Assembly: GCA_946479225.1 (NCBI GenBank)
Contig: CAMLFI010000064.1
Span: 1-9,834, forward strand
Origin: an uncultured Mucilaginibacter sp.
Lineage (GTDB): Bacteria; Bacteroidota; Bacteroidia; Sphingobacteriales; Sphingobacteriaceae
Length of the DNA: 9,834 nucleotides
Reading direction: 5' to 3'
The notes beneath the pieces are model-generated. The model had not been told where the DNA came from. It did no database searches and saw only the letters and a list, made by a program, of their open reading frames with translations. The translations under genes and the position numbers were made by a program. The number at the start of each line of letters is the position of its first letter. Position 1 is the first letter of the stretch. This document shows positions 4,712 through 9,834 of this stretch, in pieces.

Positions 4712-5671
4712 TCAACCTTGCTTCGCAACAATATCACCCACTATCATTTCGGCGTGAACGCGTGAGTTTTCTATAAACCAAAGGTGCGTATTTAAGCCTC
4801 CGCAAACTACACCGGCAAGATATAAACCAGGCAAATGTGTTTCCATAGTTTCAGGGTTATAAGTGGGAACCAAGAGATCATTATCCATTTTCAACCCCCA
4901 CTTTTTTAATTGCGAAAAGTTGGGCTGATAGCCTGTCATGGCCAACACGAAATCATTTTTTATAGTAACCGGTCCTTCGGGTGTTTCAATATCAACTTCG
5001 TCAGCACGAACTTCTTTCAGCGCCGAATTAAAATAGGCTTTAATAGTTCCCTCTTCAATACGATTGATAACATCGGGTCTAACCCAATACTTAACTCGGG
5101 GACCAATCTCCGGGCCTCGCACAACTAAAGTCACTTCCGCTCCTTTTCTAAAAGTTTCCAATGCAACATCAATGGCCGAGTTACTTGCACCTACCACCAC
5201 CACCTTTTGCATGGCGTAGTAATGAGGGTCGGTAAAATAATGCTTGACCTTTGGCAATTCCTCTCCGGGTATGTCCAGGTTTACACATACATCATAAAAA
5301 CCGGTGGCAATAATTACATTCTTTACGTTGTATTTTGCCTTTGTAGTAGTAACAGAATAACCTATTTCCAGGGGTGCCACCTCAATCACTTCTTCAAATA
5401 GCTTTACAGACAAGGAATTAGCCAATGTTATTCTTCTATAGTATTCCAACGCTTCGGCACGATTGGGTTTAGCGTGCAGTGTTGTAAAGGGTATATTATC
5501 TATCTCCAACCGCTCAGAGGTTGAGAAAAAAGTAGTGGTAACAGGATAATTATATATGGAATTTGTAAGGCAGCCTTTTTCTACGATCACAAAACTTAAA
5601 CCCGCCTTTTGCGCCTTTAGTCCGCAAGCAATTCCGATGGGCCCACCGCCAATAATAAGAATATCCAGCAT
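4712..5671 (-). CDS. ypdA: YpdA-family FAD/NADPH-dependent reductase (putative bacillithiol disulfide reductase)
   Basis: A 319-residue two-dinucleotide-binding flavoprotein. FAD site: ILIIGGGPIGIACG (residues 4-17). NADPH site: VVVVGASNSAIDVALE (157-172), followed by AEVTLVVRG. A second FAD motif is LPGLYLAGVVCGG (280-292). Between these are family-typical blocks: NSIYNYPVTTTFFSTSERLEI (37-57, a stretch diagnostic of YpdA), NVIIATGFYD (118-127) and VKHYFTDPHYY. There is no CxxC thioredoxin-reductase pair. In Firmicutes YpdA reduces oxidised bacillithiol; Bacteroidetes members also make bacillithiol, so that role fits, though it is not proven. The cysteine in the Firmicute GGGPCG signature is Ile12 here; Cys16 lies nearby. 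No partner genes for bacillithiol synthesis are in the window. The start ATG 5671 immediately precedes the first beta strand. Confidence 0.88.
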   Translation of the reverse strand: MLDILIIGGGPIGIACGLKAQKAGLSFVIVEKGCLTNSIYNYPVTTTFFSTSERLEIDNIPFTTLHAKPNRAEALEYYRRITLANSLSVKLFEEVIEVAPLEIGYSVTTTKAKYNVKNVIIATGFYDVCVNLDIPGEELPKVKHYFTDPHYYAMQKVVVVGASNSAIDVALETFRKGAEVTLVVRGPEIGPRVKYWVRPDVINRIEEGTIKAYFNSALKEVRADEVDIETPEGPVTIKNDFVLAMTGYQPNFSQLKKWGLKMDNDLLVPTYNPETMETHLPGLYLAGVVCGGLNTHLWFIENSRVHAEMIVGDIVAKQG

Positions 5672-5760
5672 TTAAATATTTTTTTGCTAAGATAAGATTT
5701 TGAAAAGACTGGTTATTGAAGATTAGGCGTTGGATAGATAAGGTTTGGCGAAAATTACAT

Positions 5761-5775
5761 TCGATAGATCATCGA
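5761..5775. promoter_or_regulatory. Short palindrome upstream of ypdA
   Basis: TCGATAGATCATCGA: TCGAT and ATCGA are exact reverse complements around a 5-bp centre. It lies 90 bp upstream of the ypdA start and about 20 bp beyond the end of the SRP RNA. It could be an operator for ypdA, whose promoter would be near here (TAATTTTC on the minus strand at about 5757-5750 is one base from the -7 consensus, with no clear TTG at the right distance). It could also be chance. Confidence 0.25.
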
Positions 5776-5778
5776 CCG

Positions 5779-5798
5779 AAAAAAAAGGCACAAAAAAT
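5779..5798 (-). terminator. T-run terminator of the SRP RNA gene
   Basis: On the minus strand the closing stem of the SRP RNA (GGGATAAG with CTTATCCC) is followed directly by ATTTTTT (5798-5792) and, after GTGCC, by eight T residues (5786-5779). The RNA's own terminal helix plus the U-tract makes an intrinsic terminator, which also fixes the approximate 3' end. Confidence 0.65.
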
Positions 5799-5896
5799 GG
5801 GATAAGCTACTTTTATCGCGCCGCTCAACTCTCTACCCTTGCTGCGTTCCCACCCTGGGGGAGTTCAAGAGGAGCTGGCCGTAAAAGACTTATCCC
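5799..5896 (-). ncRNA. ffs: Signal recognition particle RNA, small bacterial (4.5S) type
   Basis: About 98 nt, read on the minus strand. The apical part CCCAGGGTGGGAACGCAGC carries the conserved SRP domain IV pattern: AGG on the 5' side, a GNRA-type loop within GTGGGAAC, and GCAGCAAGGG on the 3' side, the symmetric-loop sequence bound by Ffh. Flanking segments pair in order to form one long rod: CTCT with AGAG, AGCTC with GAGC, CTTTTA with TAAAAG, and the end helix GGGATAAG with CTTATCCC. The RNA joins Ffh to target nascent membrane and secreted proteins to the Sec machinery. The conserved loop order is correct only on this strand. Exact ends are set from the terminal helix and may be off by a few nt. 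It stands alone, with its own promoter and terminator, between ypdA and the cation transporter gene. Confidence 0.93.
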
Positions 5897-5900
5897 GGGG

Positions 5901-5935
5901 CAAATATAGAAAAACGTTTGCTTTGCGATTAACAA
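5901..5935 (-). promoter_or_regulatory. Promoter of the SRP RNA gene
   Basis: TATATTTG on the minus strand (5908-5901) is an exact match to the Bacteroidetes -7 element TAnnTTTG and lies 4 nt before the first base of the SRP RNA terminal helix. A TTG at 5935-5933 is 24 bp upstream, slightly longer than the usual -33 spacing. The position relative to the RNA 5' end strongly supports the -7 element; the -33 assignment is weaker. Confidence 0.7.
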
Positions 5936-5969
5936 AATGTTAAAACAAATCGAAGTTGCTGTAGCACAA

Positions 5970-6905
5970 TTAGATGTAGCCCTGAATGCGGGGATTTATC
6001 CGCCCTTCATACACCTCAGGTTGTATAATAACAAACTTTATTAAGTTGAACTCAGCCTTTATTTTGGCCCGGATACGATCAATAGCATCATTTATCTTTG
6101 CTGTGTTTTGATCAGGCTTAAAAGCTACAATAAGCATCAGTAGCACTTCTTCGGGCGACTGGTAGGTAGACAGCAAGTGCATCAGCCGCAAAACTGCTTC
6201 GTCATCTTCCACTATTATTTTAATGCGTGCTTTCGTTTTCTTTCTTATCCCCTCACCCATCAATAAACTGCGGCTCTCGCGTGCTAAAATCATCGATACA
6301 AAGACCAGTAATAAACCCACCAATAAAGATGCAATACCGTCAATAAAAGGTTTATTAAAATGATGGCTTAGCCAAAGGCAGATCATAACTATGAGCAACC
6401 CAACTACCGCAGCCGCATCCTCAAATAATACCAAAAAAGTTGAAGGGTCTTTGCTGTTTACTATAGCATTCCACCAGGTTTGTCCGTTTCTAAGACGGTT
6501 GAACTCCTTAGCAGCTATAATAAGCGACGAACCCTCGAAAATTATTGACAAACTTAAAACCACATAACTCCAAAACGGATCACCCGGTTCAATTGGATTA
6601 AGAATGTGCAGAACGCCCTGGTATATCGATATCCCACCGCCAAGACCAAAAATCATAATAGACACCACAAATGACCAGAAATACAGCTCTTTTCCATATC
6701 CAAGCGGATGATATTTGTCAGGTCGCTTTTTACTAAGTCTTATGCCGAGCAATAATAATAGCTGGTTTATTGTATCCACTACTGAGTGTACCCCTTCAGC
6801 TATCATAGCCGAGCTATTACTAACTGCTCCGGCAACAAATTTCGTAACAGCAATAAGCAAATTAGCTATAAGTGCACTGTAAATAGATTTTTTAGATGAT
6901 GCCAT
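5970..6905 (-). CDS. Cation diffusion facilitator (CDF) family metal transporter
   Basis: A 311-residue inner-membrane protein of the CDF family, which exports Zn2+ or related divalent cations in exchange for protons. Several hydrophobic helices are visible (about residues 9-29, 35-55, 74-99, 112-132, 157-180, 187-208), followed by a cytoplasmic C-terminal domain from about 215. The TM2 metal site is EGVHSVVDTINQ (His40, Asp44). RPDKYHPLGYGKELYFWSF (61-79) is the typical loop after TM2. In TM5 the usual HxxxD pair is replaced by FEDAAAVVG (Glu162, Asp163), preceded by SKDPSTF, a pattern I associate with the SLC30A9-like branch. Substrate cannot be told: Zn is the default, others are possible. 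The gene is divergent from the lipoprotein gene (116-bp gap) and its end lies 35 bp from the SRP RNA promoter region. ATG 6905 is the natural start. Confidence 0.92.
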   Translation of the reverse strand: MASSKKSIYSALIANLLIAVTKFVAGAVSNSSAMIAEGVHSVVDTINQLLLLLGIRLSKKRPDKYHPLGYGKELYFWSFVVSIMIFGLGGGISIYQGVLHILNPIEPGDPFWSYVVLSLSIIFEGSSLIIAAKEFNRLRNGQTWWNAIVNSKDPSTFLVLFEDAAAVVGLLIVMICLWLSHHFNKPFIDGIASLLVGLLLVFVSMILARESRSLLMGEGIRKKTKARIKIIVEDDEAVLRLMHLLSTYQSPEEVLLMLIVAFKPDQNTAKINDAIDRIRAKIKAEFNLIKFVIIQPEVYEGRINPRIQGYI

Positions 6906-7021
6906 GATACTACATTAATAGCGCAGCGGGCATTTTGTTTTTAAGACGTGGTAAGGGCGATAAAACCATTTATTATATTCCCTGTTTATTTGATATTATT
7001 GTAAATAAAAATATTACAACT

Positions 7022-7699
7022 ATGAAAAATATATTGAACGTAAAAATCCACCGAACCTTATCAGTATTATTCAGCGTTGCTTTATTGTCTTCCGTTTTCT
7101 CATCCTGTAAAAAAAATAGCGACGATAATCATGTAGATGTAGCGGCTGTGGCCATTACCAATGCGGCTGCCTCGTCATCACCACAGGATGTTTATTTTGA
7201 CAATCAAAAACTCACTTCATCCGGTCTGGTTTACACACAAACAATTGGTTATTTTAGCGTTACAGGGAGCCCTACCGTCTCGTTTAAAACAAACGGCACT
7301 ACAGATGTAAACGCATCTGCGGCTACCAGCTTTGTGCCGGGGAAATATTACAGCGTATTTTTAACTGATGATAAATCTGTTAATGTTTATGAAAACGATC
7401 GTACACCTCCTGCATCGGGTAAAGCTCGCATTCGTTTTATTAACCTTAGCACGGGTGTAGGCTCCAGTGCAGATTTTGGTATATCCGGAGGCGCGAAGAT
7501 CGTATCGGCGCTAACTTATAAAACTGCCTCTGCCTATCAGGATGTTGATTCCGGAAACAGTTATTCACTTTATACCGGCGGATCAACCTCTGTTTTACTG
7601 AACTTACCTATAACGCTTTCAGCCGGGGGTATTTATACCCTTTATATAGCGGGTACATCAAGCGCGACAATAGGCTTTAAACTAATAGGCGAAAATTAA
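7022..7699 (+). CDS. DUF4397 domain-containing lipoprotein
   Basis: 225 residues with a lipoprotein signal: positively charged MKNILNVKIHR, hydrophobic LSVLFSVALLSSVFSS and Cys29, followed by KKNSDDN, an acidic tail after the lipidated Cys of the kind that can route Bacteroidetes lipoproteins to the cell surface. The rest is beta-rich with two similar lobes. The second (KARIRFINLSTGVGSSADFGI to GIYTLYIAG) is the DUF4397 pattern, a beta-sandwich domain common in Bacteroidetes surface proteins and of unknown function. The open frame extends upstream to 6935, but the residues there do not form a signal peptide, whereas ATG 7022 gives a textbook one, so I chose it. A weak -7-like TATTATTG lies at 6994-7001. 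It is the only sizeable plus-strand gene and is monocistronic, ending in a strong hairpin. Confidence 0.87.
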   Translation: MKNILNVKIHRTLSVLFSVALLSSVFSSCKKNSDDNHVDVAAVAITNAAASSSPQDVYFDNQKLTSSGLVYTQTIGYFSVTGSPTVSFKTNGTTDVNASAATSFVPGKYYSVFLTDDKSVNVYENDRTPPASGKARIRFINLSTGVGSSADFGISGGAKIVSALTYKTASAYQDVDSGNSYSLYTGGSTSVLLNLPITLSAGGIYTLYIAGTSSATIGFKLIGEN

Positions 7700-7714
7700 C
7701 AGACCTGTATTTAT

Positions 7715-7756
7715 GTAAACAGAAAAACCCGCTTCACTGCTGGTTTTTCTGTTTAC
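7715..7756 (+). terminator. Strong hairpin after the lipoprotein gene
   Basis: GTAAACAGAAAAACC (7715-7729) pairs perfectly over 15 bp with GGTTTTTCTGTTTAC (7742-7756) around a 12-nt loop, 16 bp after the lipoprotein stop codon. The descending arm contains TTTTTCT, and a T-rich ATCTTT follows. It most likely ends or stabilises the lipoprotein mRNA, and being symmetrical it could also stop leftward transcription from the histidine kinase gene. Confidence 0.75.
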
Positions 7757-7764
7757 TATCTTTG
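7757..7764 (+). promoter_or_regulatory. Exact TAnnTTTG -7 element before a tiny reading frame
   Basis: TATCTTTG matches the Bacteroidetes -7 consensus exactly and lies directly after the terminator hairpin, 22 nt before the ATG at 7787. No TTG is found at the usual -33 distance, where the hairpin sequence lies, so the promoter call is tentative. Confidence 0.35.
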
Positions 7765-7786
7765 GCGAGGATCGCCCGATGTAAAA

Positions 7787-7855
7787 ATGAAAATTATTGT
7801 AATTGCTGTAGTGTTTATAGTTTTAATTACGTTCGTCAGAACCATCAGGCGCTAA
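7787..7855 (+). CDS. Possible 22-residue single-helix membrane peptide
   Basis: ATG 7787 to TAA 7855 encodes MKIIVIAVVFIVLITFVRTI plus RR. It has a lysine, then 15 hydrophobic residues long enough to span most of a membrane, then a basic tail (Arg18, Arg21, Arg22). It lies between the lipoprotein hairpin and the end of the histidine kinase gene, which it faces with a 4-bp gap. An exact TAnnTTTG element is placed 22 nt upstream of the start. The composition is what small membrane proteins, including some toxins of type I systems, look like, but no antisense partner could be identified. An AT-rich 22-codon frame can also arise by chance, so confidence is low. Confidence 0.3.
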   Translation: MKIIVIAVVFIVLITFVRTIRR

Positions 7856-7859
7856 TGCG

Positions 7860-9065
7860 CTATAAAGACGATAATTGCGGTAAGTTTATTTCGAACGTTG
7901 CACCCTCGCCCGGCTTTGACATTATTTGCATGGTTCCATTCAAACTGCCAATAAGATGCTTAACTAAAGCTAACCCAAAGCCGTAGCCTTGCTCCCCTTC
8001 TGTACCATCTGTGGACGAAGCTGTTCCGCCAAGTATTTTTTCAATGGCTTGTTCAGACATCCCTACACCGGTATCGCTTACTTTCATCTGTAATAATACA
8101 GGTACTTCCTTTTCAGTTTTCAATGTTAACGAAACACGTACTTGTCCACCCTCAGGTGTAAACTTCATTGAATTTGATATGAGGTTACCTATTATTTGAA
8201 GTAACTTATTCCTGGAGAAAGGCACAGTCGCCGTTTCAGGAGATATAAAGACATTGAAGGTTATGTTTTTGTTGCGAGCCTGCGGCTGGTAAAGTTTTTC
8301 TAGTTTGTCTTTAAGTAACACCAAATTAAATTCATCTCCCTTAGGCGCTTGTTTTTCTTCAGCTGTTAATATCTCGTCGGCCAATTCCAGAAGAGACCTT
8401 CCGCTCTTTTGTATCAAATTAATAAATTCAAGCACCTCGTCTATCTGGTTAGTATGCCCTTGCTCACTTATGATCTGTGCCAACCCGATTATACCGCCCA
8501 GTGGACCGCGTATATCATGGGCTACTTTTTTCTTTGTCTCGTCGGCATACTTTAACTGCCCCTTCAAATCATTAATTACTTTGAGGGCTTTTAAACGATT
8601 CACTATCTCGTTGGCGATTATCTTAAGTAGTTCCGTTTTCTCGGGTGATATGGTCTTAAACTCCTTATCCAGTACACACAACGCTCCTACGTTATGCCCT
8701 TCAGATGTTATTAATGGCAAGCCGTAATAATAACGAAGATTAGGGTCGTCCGTAACGTAAAACTTATCTTTAAAACGATCATCAGCAGAAAGGTCGGCTA
8801 TCTCAAAAGGCTGATCGTCCATAATAGTATACTGACAAACGGAGTCTTCCCTTGGCATTTGATCAATAGCCAGGCCGTGATTTGATATGCTCCATTGGGT
8901 AAAGGAGTCGATAAGGTTTACCAAAGAAATTTTTGTACCGGCCACATTAGCTGCAAGCCTTGCAAGGTCCTTAAAATTATCTTCCAGACCTGAATAGTCC
9001 AGATCATAATCAGAAAGGTCAATTATCCTTTCAAATTCGTTTTTGGGGATAGGGGGATTTGGCAT
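7860..9065 (-). CDS. Soluble GAF-domain sensor histidine kinase
   Basis: 401 residues without a signal peptide or membrane helix, so probably cytoplasmic. An N-terminal GAF domain (about 25-160) shows SLVNLIDSFTQWSISNHGL, REDSVCQYTI, YYYGLPLITSEGHNVGALCVLD. A short coiled segment (160-178) leads to the HisKA dimerisation helix with KKVAHDIRGPLGGIIGLA (phosphorylated His183). The ATPase domain has the N box IIGNLISNSMKFTPEGG (Asn294, Asn298), the G1 box VSDTGVGM (Asp331) and the G2 box GYGFGLALVKHL (361-371). All catalytic motifs are intact. GAF ligands in this type range from small molecules to redox signals; the ligand is unknown. No response regulator gene is adjacent. It lies 77 bp after the LysR-type gene on the same strand, so co-transcription is possible but not shown. 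Confidence 0.93.
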   Translation of the reverse strand: MPNPPIPKNEFERIIDLSDYDLDYSGLEDNFKDLARLAANVAGTKISLVNLIDSFTQWSISNHGLAIDQMPREDSVCQYTIMDDQPFEIADLSADDRFKDKFYVTDDPNLRYYYGLPLITSEGHNVGALCVLDKEFKTISPEKTELLKIIANEIVNRLKALKVINDLKGQLKYADETKKKVAHDIRGPLGGIIGLAQIISEQGHTNQIDEVLEFINLIQKSGRSLLELADEILTAEEKQAPKGDEFNLVLLKDKLEKLYQPQARNKNITFNVFISPETATVPFSRNKLLQIIGNLISNSMKFTPEGGQVRVSLTLKTEKEVPVLLQMKVSDTGVGMSEQAIEKILGGTASSTDGTEGEQGYGFGLALVKHLIGSLNGTMQIMSKPGEGATFEINLPQLSSL

Positions 9066-9142
9066 AGCTATAAAATAAAACCCTATTTACGTCTTTTTGA
9101 AACAAACGGTTTCATCCAACAAGGCAAATAACTTACCAAACA

Positions 9143-9834
9143 CTATTTTGGATAATTTTCTATAAACCACTTAAGCGCAGCGTTGCCCACGCCCGGCCGG
9201 TAAGCCAAAACCACCTCCGTTTTAACGGGGATTTTATCCAACGGAATAAAGCGGAGATTGCCATTTTTATTTTTTACTGATAACGGAAGTATCGAAATGC
9301 CCAACCCCGCCTCCACTAATTGTAAAATAGAATGCACATTATTAGCCTCATGAACTATATTGGGGCTAAAACCCAACCTATTGCATATCTCTATCAGGCT
9401 GTCGTGATAATGCGGGGCGTATTCTTTATTAAAAAAAATGAATGGCTTGTTTTTAATATAGCTGGCAAGTTCTTCCTCATTTTTAAACTTTTCGCTTCCT
9501 GCTTGCATTACAACCATAAAAGGATCAAAAAACAAACTCTGAACCTTCAATTTGTCCGAATGCACAGGTGCCCTCAGTATACCTACGTCCAGCTTACCTT
9601 GTTCAAGCGCTTCAATTTGCTTAACAGTGGGGCGCTCATACAAACTCGTTTTAACGTAGGGAAAGTTTACACGCAAGGCTTTTAAAACTTCGGCCATGTG
9701 TGGCTGGTATAACGAGCTGATGTATCCTATTCTTAACTCACCGCTTTCTGCCTGGTGTATCTGCTTTACAGTATGCCTACATTCTTCTAAACCGGCAAGT
9801 ATTTTATTCACTTCAATCAAAAAATACCTGCCAG
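9143..9834 (-). CDS. LysR-type transcriptional regulator, C-terminal part (5' end outside window)
   Basis: About 230 residues of a LysR-family regulator; the frame stays open to the right edge. The first residues visible are GRYFLIEVNKILAGLEE, the 'AGRYFL' end of the winged-helix domain and the linker helix, so the DNA-binding part lies beyond 9834 and the TTG or ATG-like codon at 9820 is not the true start. The effector domain follows: SGELRIGYISSLYQPHMAEVL (periplasmic-binding fold, first strand and helix), PYVKTSLYERPTVKQIEAL, GKLDVGILRAP, then VHEANNVHSILQLVEAGLGISILP and the end WFIENYPK. Such proteins activate or repress a divergent or distant gene in response to a small metabolite, which cannot be told here. 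Related in general layout to CbnR/BenM-like LysR proteins. Confidence 0.92.
   Translation of the reverse strand, partial: GRYFLIEVNKILAGLEECRHTVKQIHQAESGELRIGYISSLYQPHMAEVLKALRVNFPYVKTSLYERPTVKQIEALEQGKLDVGILRAPVHSDKLKVQSLFFDPFMVVMQAGSEKFKNEEELASYIKNKPFIFFNKEYAPHYHDSLIEICNRLGFSPNIVHEANNVHSILQLVEAGLGISILPLSVKNKNGNLRFIPLDKIPVKTEVVLAYRPGVGNAALKWFIENYPK

Noticed and set aside
5799..5896. The structured RNA as a tRNA or riboswitch
   Set aside because: There is no cloverleaf or anticodon arm; the AGG...GCAGC pattern and single long rod identify SRP RNA, and the nearest downstream start codon is over 100 bp away after a terminator.
6935..7021. Upstream start for the DUF4397 lipoprotein
   Set aside because: The added residues destroy the signal peptide; ATG 7022 gives a correct lipoprotein signal.
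8305..8727. 140-codon open frame on the plus strand
   Set aside because: It is antisense to the histidine kinase HisKA/GAF region, has Ser/Leu-rich composition typical of a reverse-strand shadow, and has no recognisable domain.
9332..9685. 117-codon open frame on the plus strand
   Set aside because: It is antisense to the LysR effector domain and has no family features.
9818..9820. Apparent start codon (TTG) of the LysR-type gene
   Set aside because: The frame continues to the window edge with GRYFL, the normal end of the LysR DNA-binding domain, so the gene starts outside the window.

Overview
The window looks like chromosomal DNA of a Bacteroidetes bacterium, probably a Sphingobacteriaceae member (Mucilaginibacter or Pedobacter type). 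The reasons are: moderate AT richness; start codons mostly without Shine-Dalgarno sequences; promoter elements of the Bacteroidetes form (TTG near -33, TAnnTTTG near -7); an arginine operon that starts with a GNAT protein directly upstream of argG; a free-standing four-helix-bundle protein; a DUF4397 lipoprotein; and a YpdA-type reductase. The genus is inferred, not proven.

Positions 1-4600 hold a leftward arginine biosynthesis operon (minus strand). In transcription order: a promoter with an embedded palindromic operator (4570-4600); a leader of about 270 nt; a GNAT acetyltransferase with a four-cysteine cluster (candidate N-acylglutamate synthase); a four-helix-bundle gene bracketed by inverted arrays of a 7-bp repeat; argG; a small cupin; a second GNAT; argC; and the first 56 codons of argD. 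The genes from argG to argC overlap or nearly touch.

The most unusual part is the leader. About 28 nt after the predicted transcription start there is a 40-codon reading frame (4414-4536) with three consecutive Arg codons near its end. Its stop codon lies inside the 5' arm of a perfect 10-bp inverted repeat. Further competing complementary segments follow, and then a stem with a U-run just before the first structural gene. This is the layout of a ribosome-mediated attenuator responding to arginine. With the operator it would give two layers of control. It is a prediction from sequence only, and the terminator switch is not fully resolved.

Positions 4601-5671 hold a long imperfect inverted repeat and a YpdA-like FAD/NADPH reductase gene. 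In this protein the cysteine of the Firmicute YpdA signature is replaced by isoleucine. Positions 5779-5935 hold the small SRP RNA gene (ffs, minus strand) with its promoter and T-run terminator. Positions 5970-6905 encode a cation diffusion facilitator (minus strand). Divergent from it, 7022-7699 (plus strand) encodes a DUF4397 lipoprotein, followed by a 15-bp hairpin. A possible 22-residue membrane peptide with its own -7 element sits at 7787-7855. A soluble GAF-domain histidine kinase (7860-9065, minus) and the C-terminal part of a LysR-type regulator (9143 to the window end, minus) complete the window.
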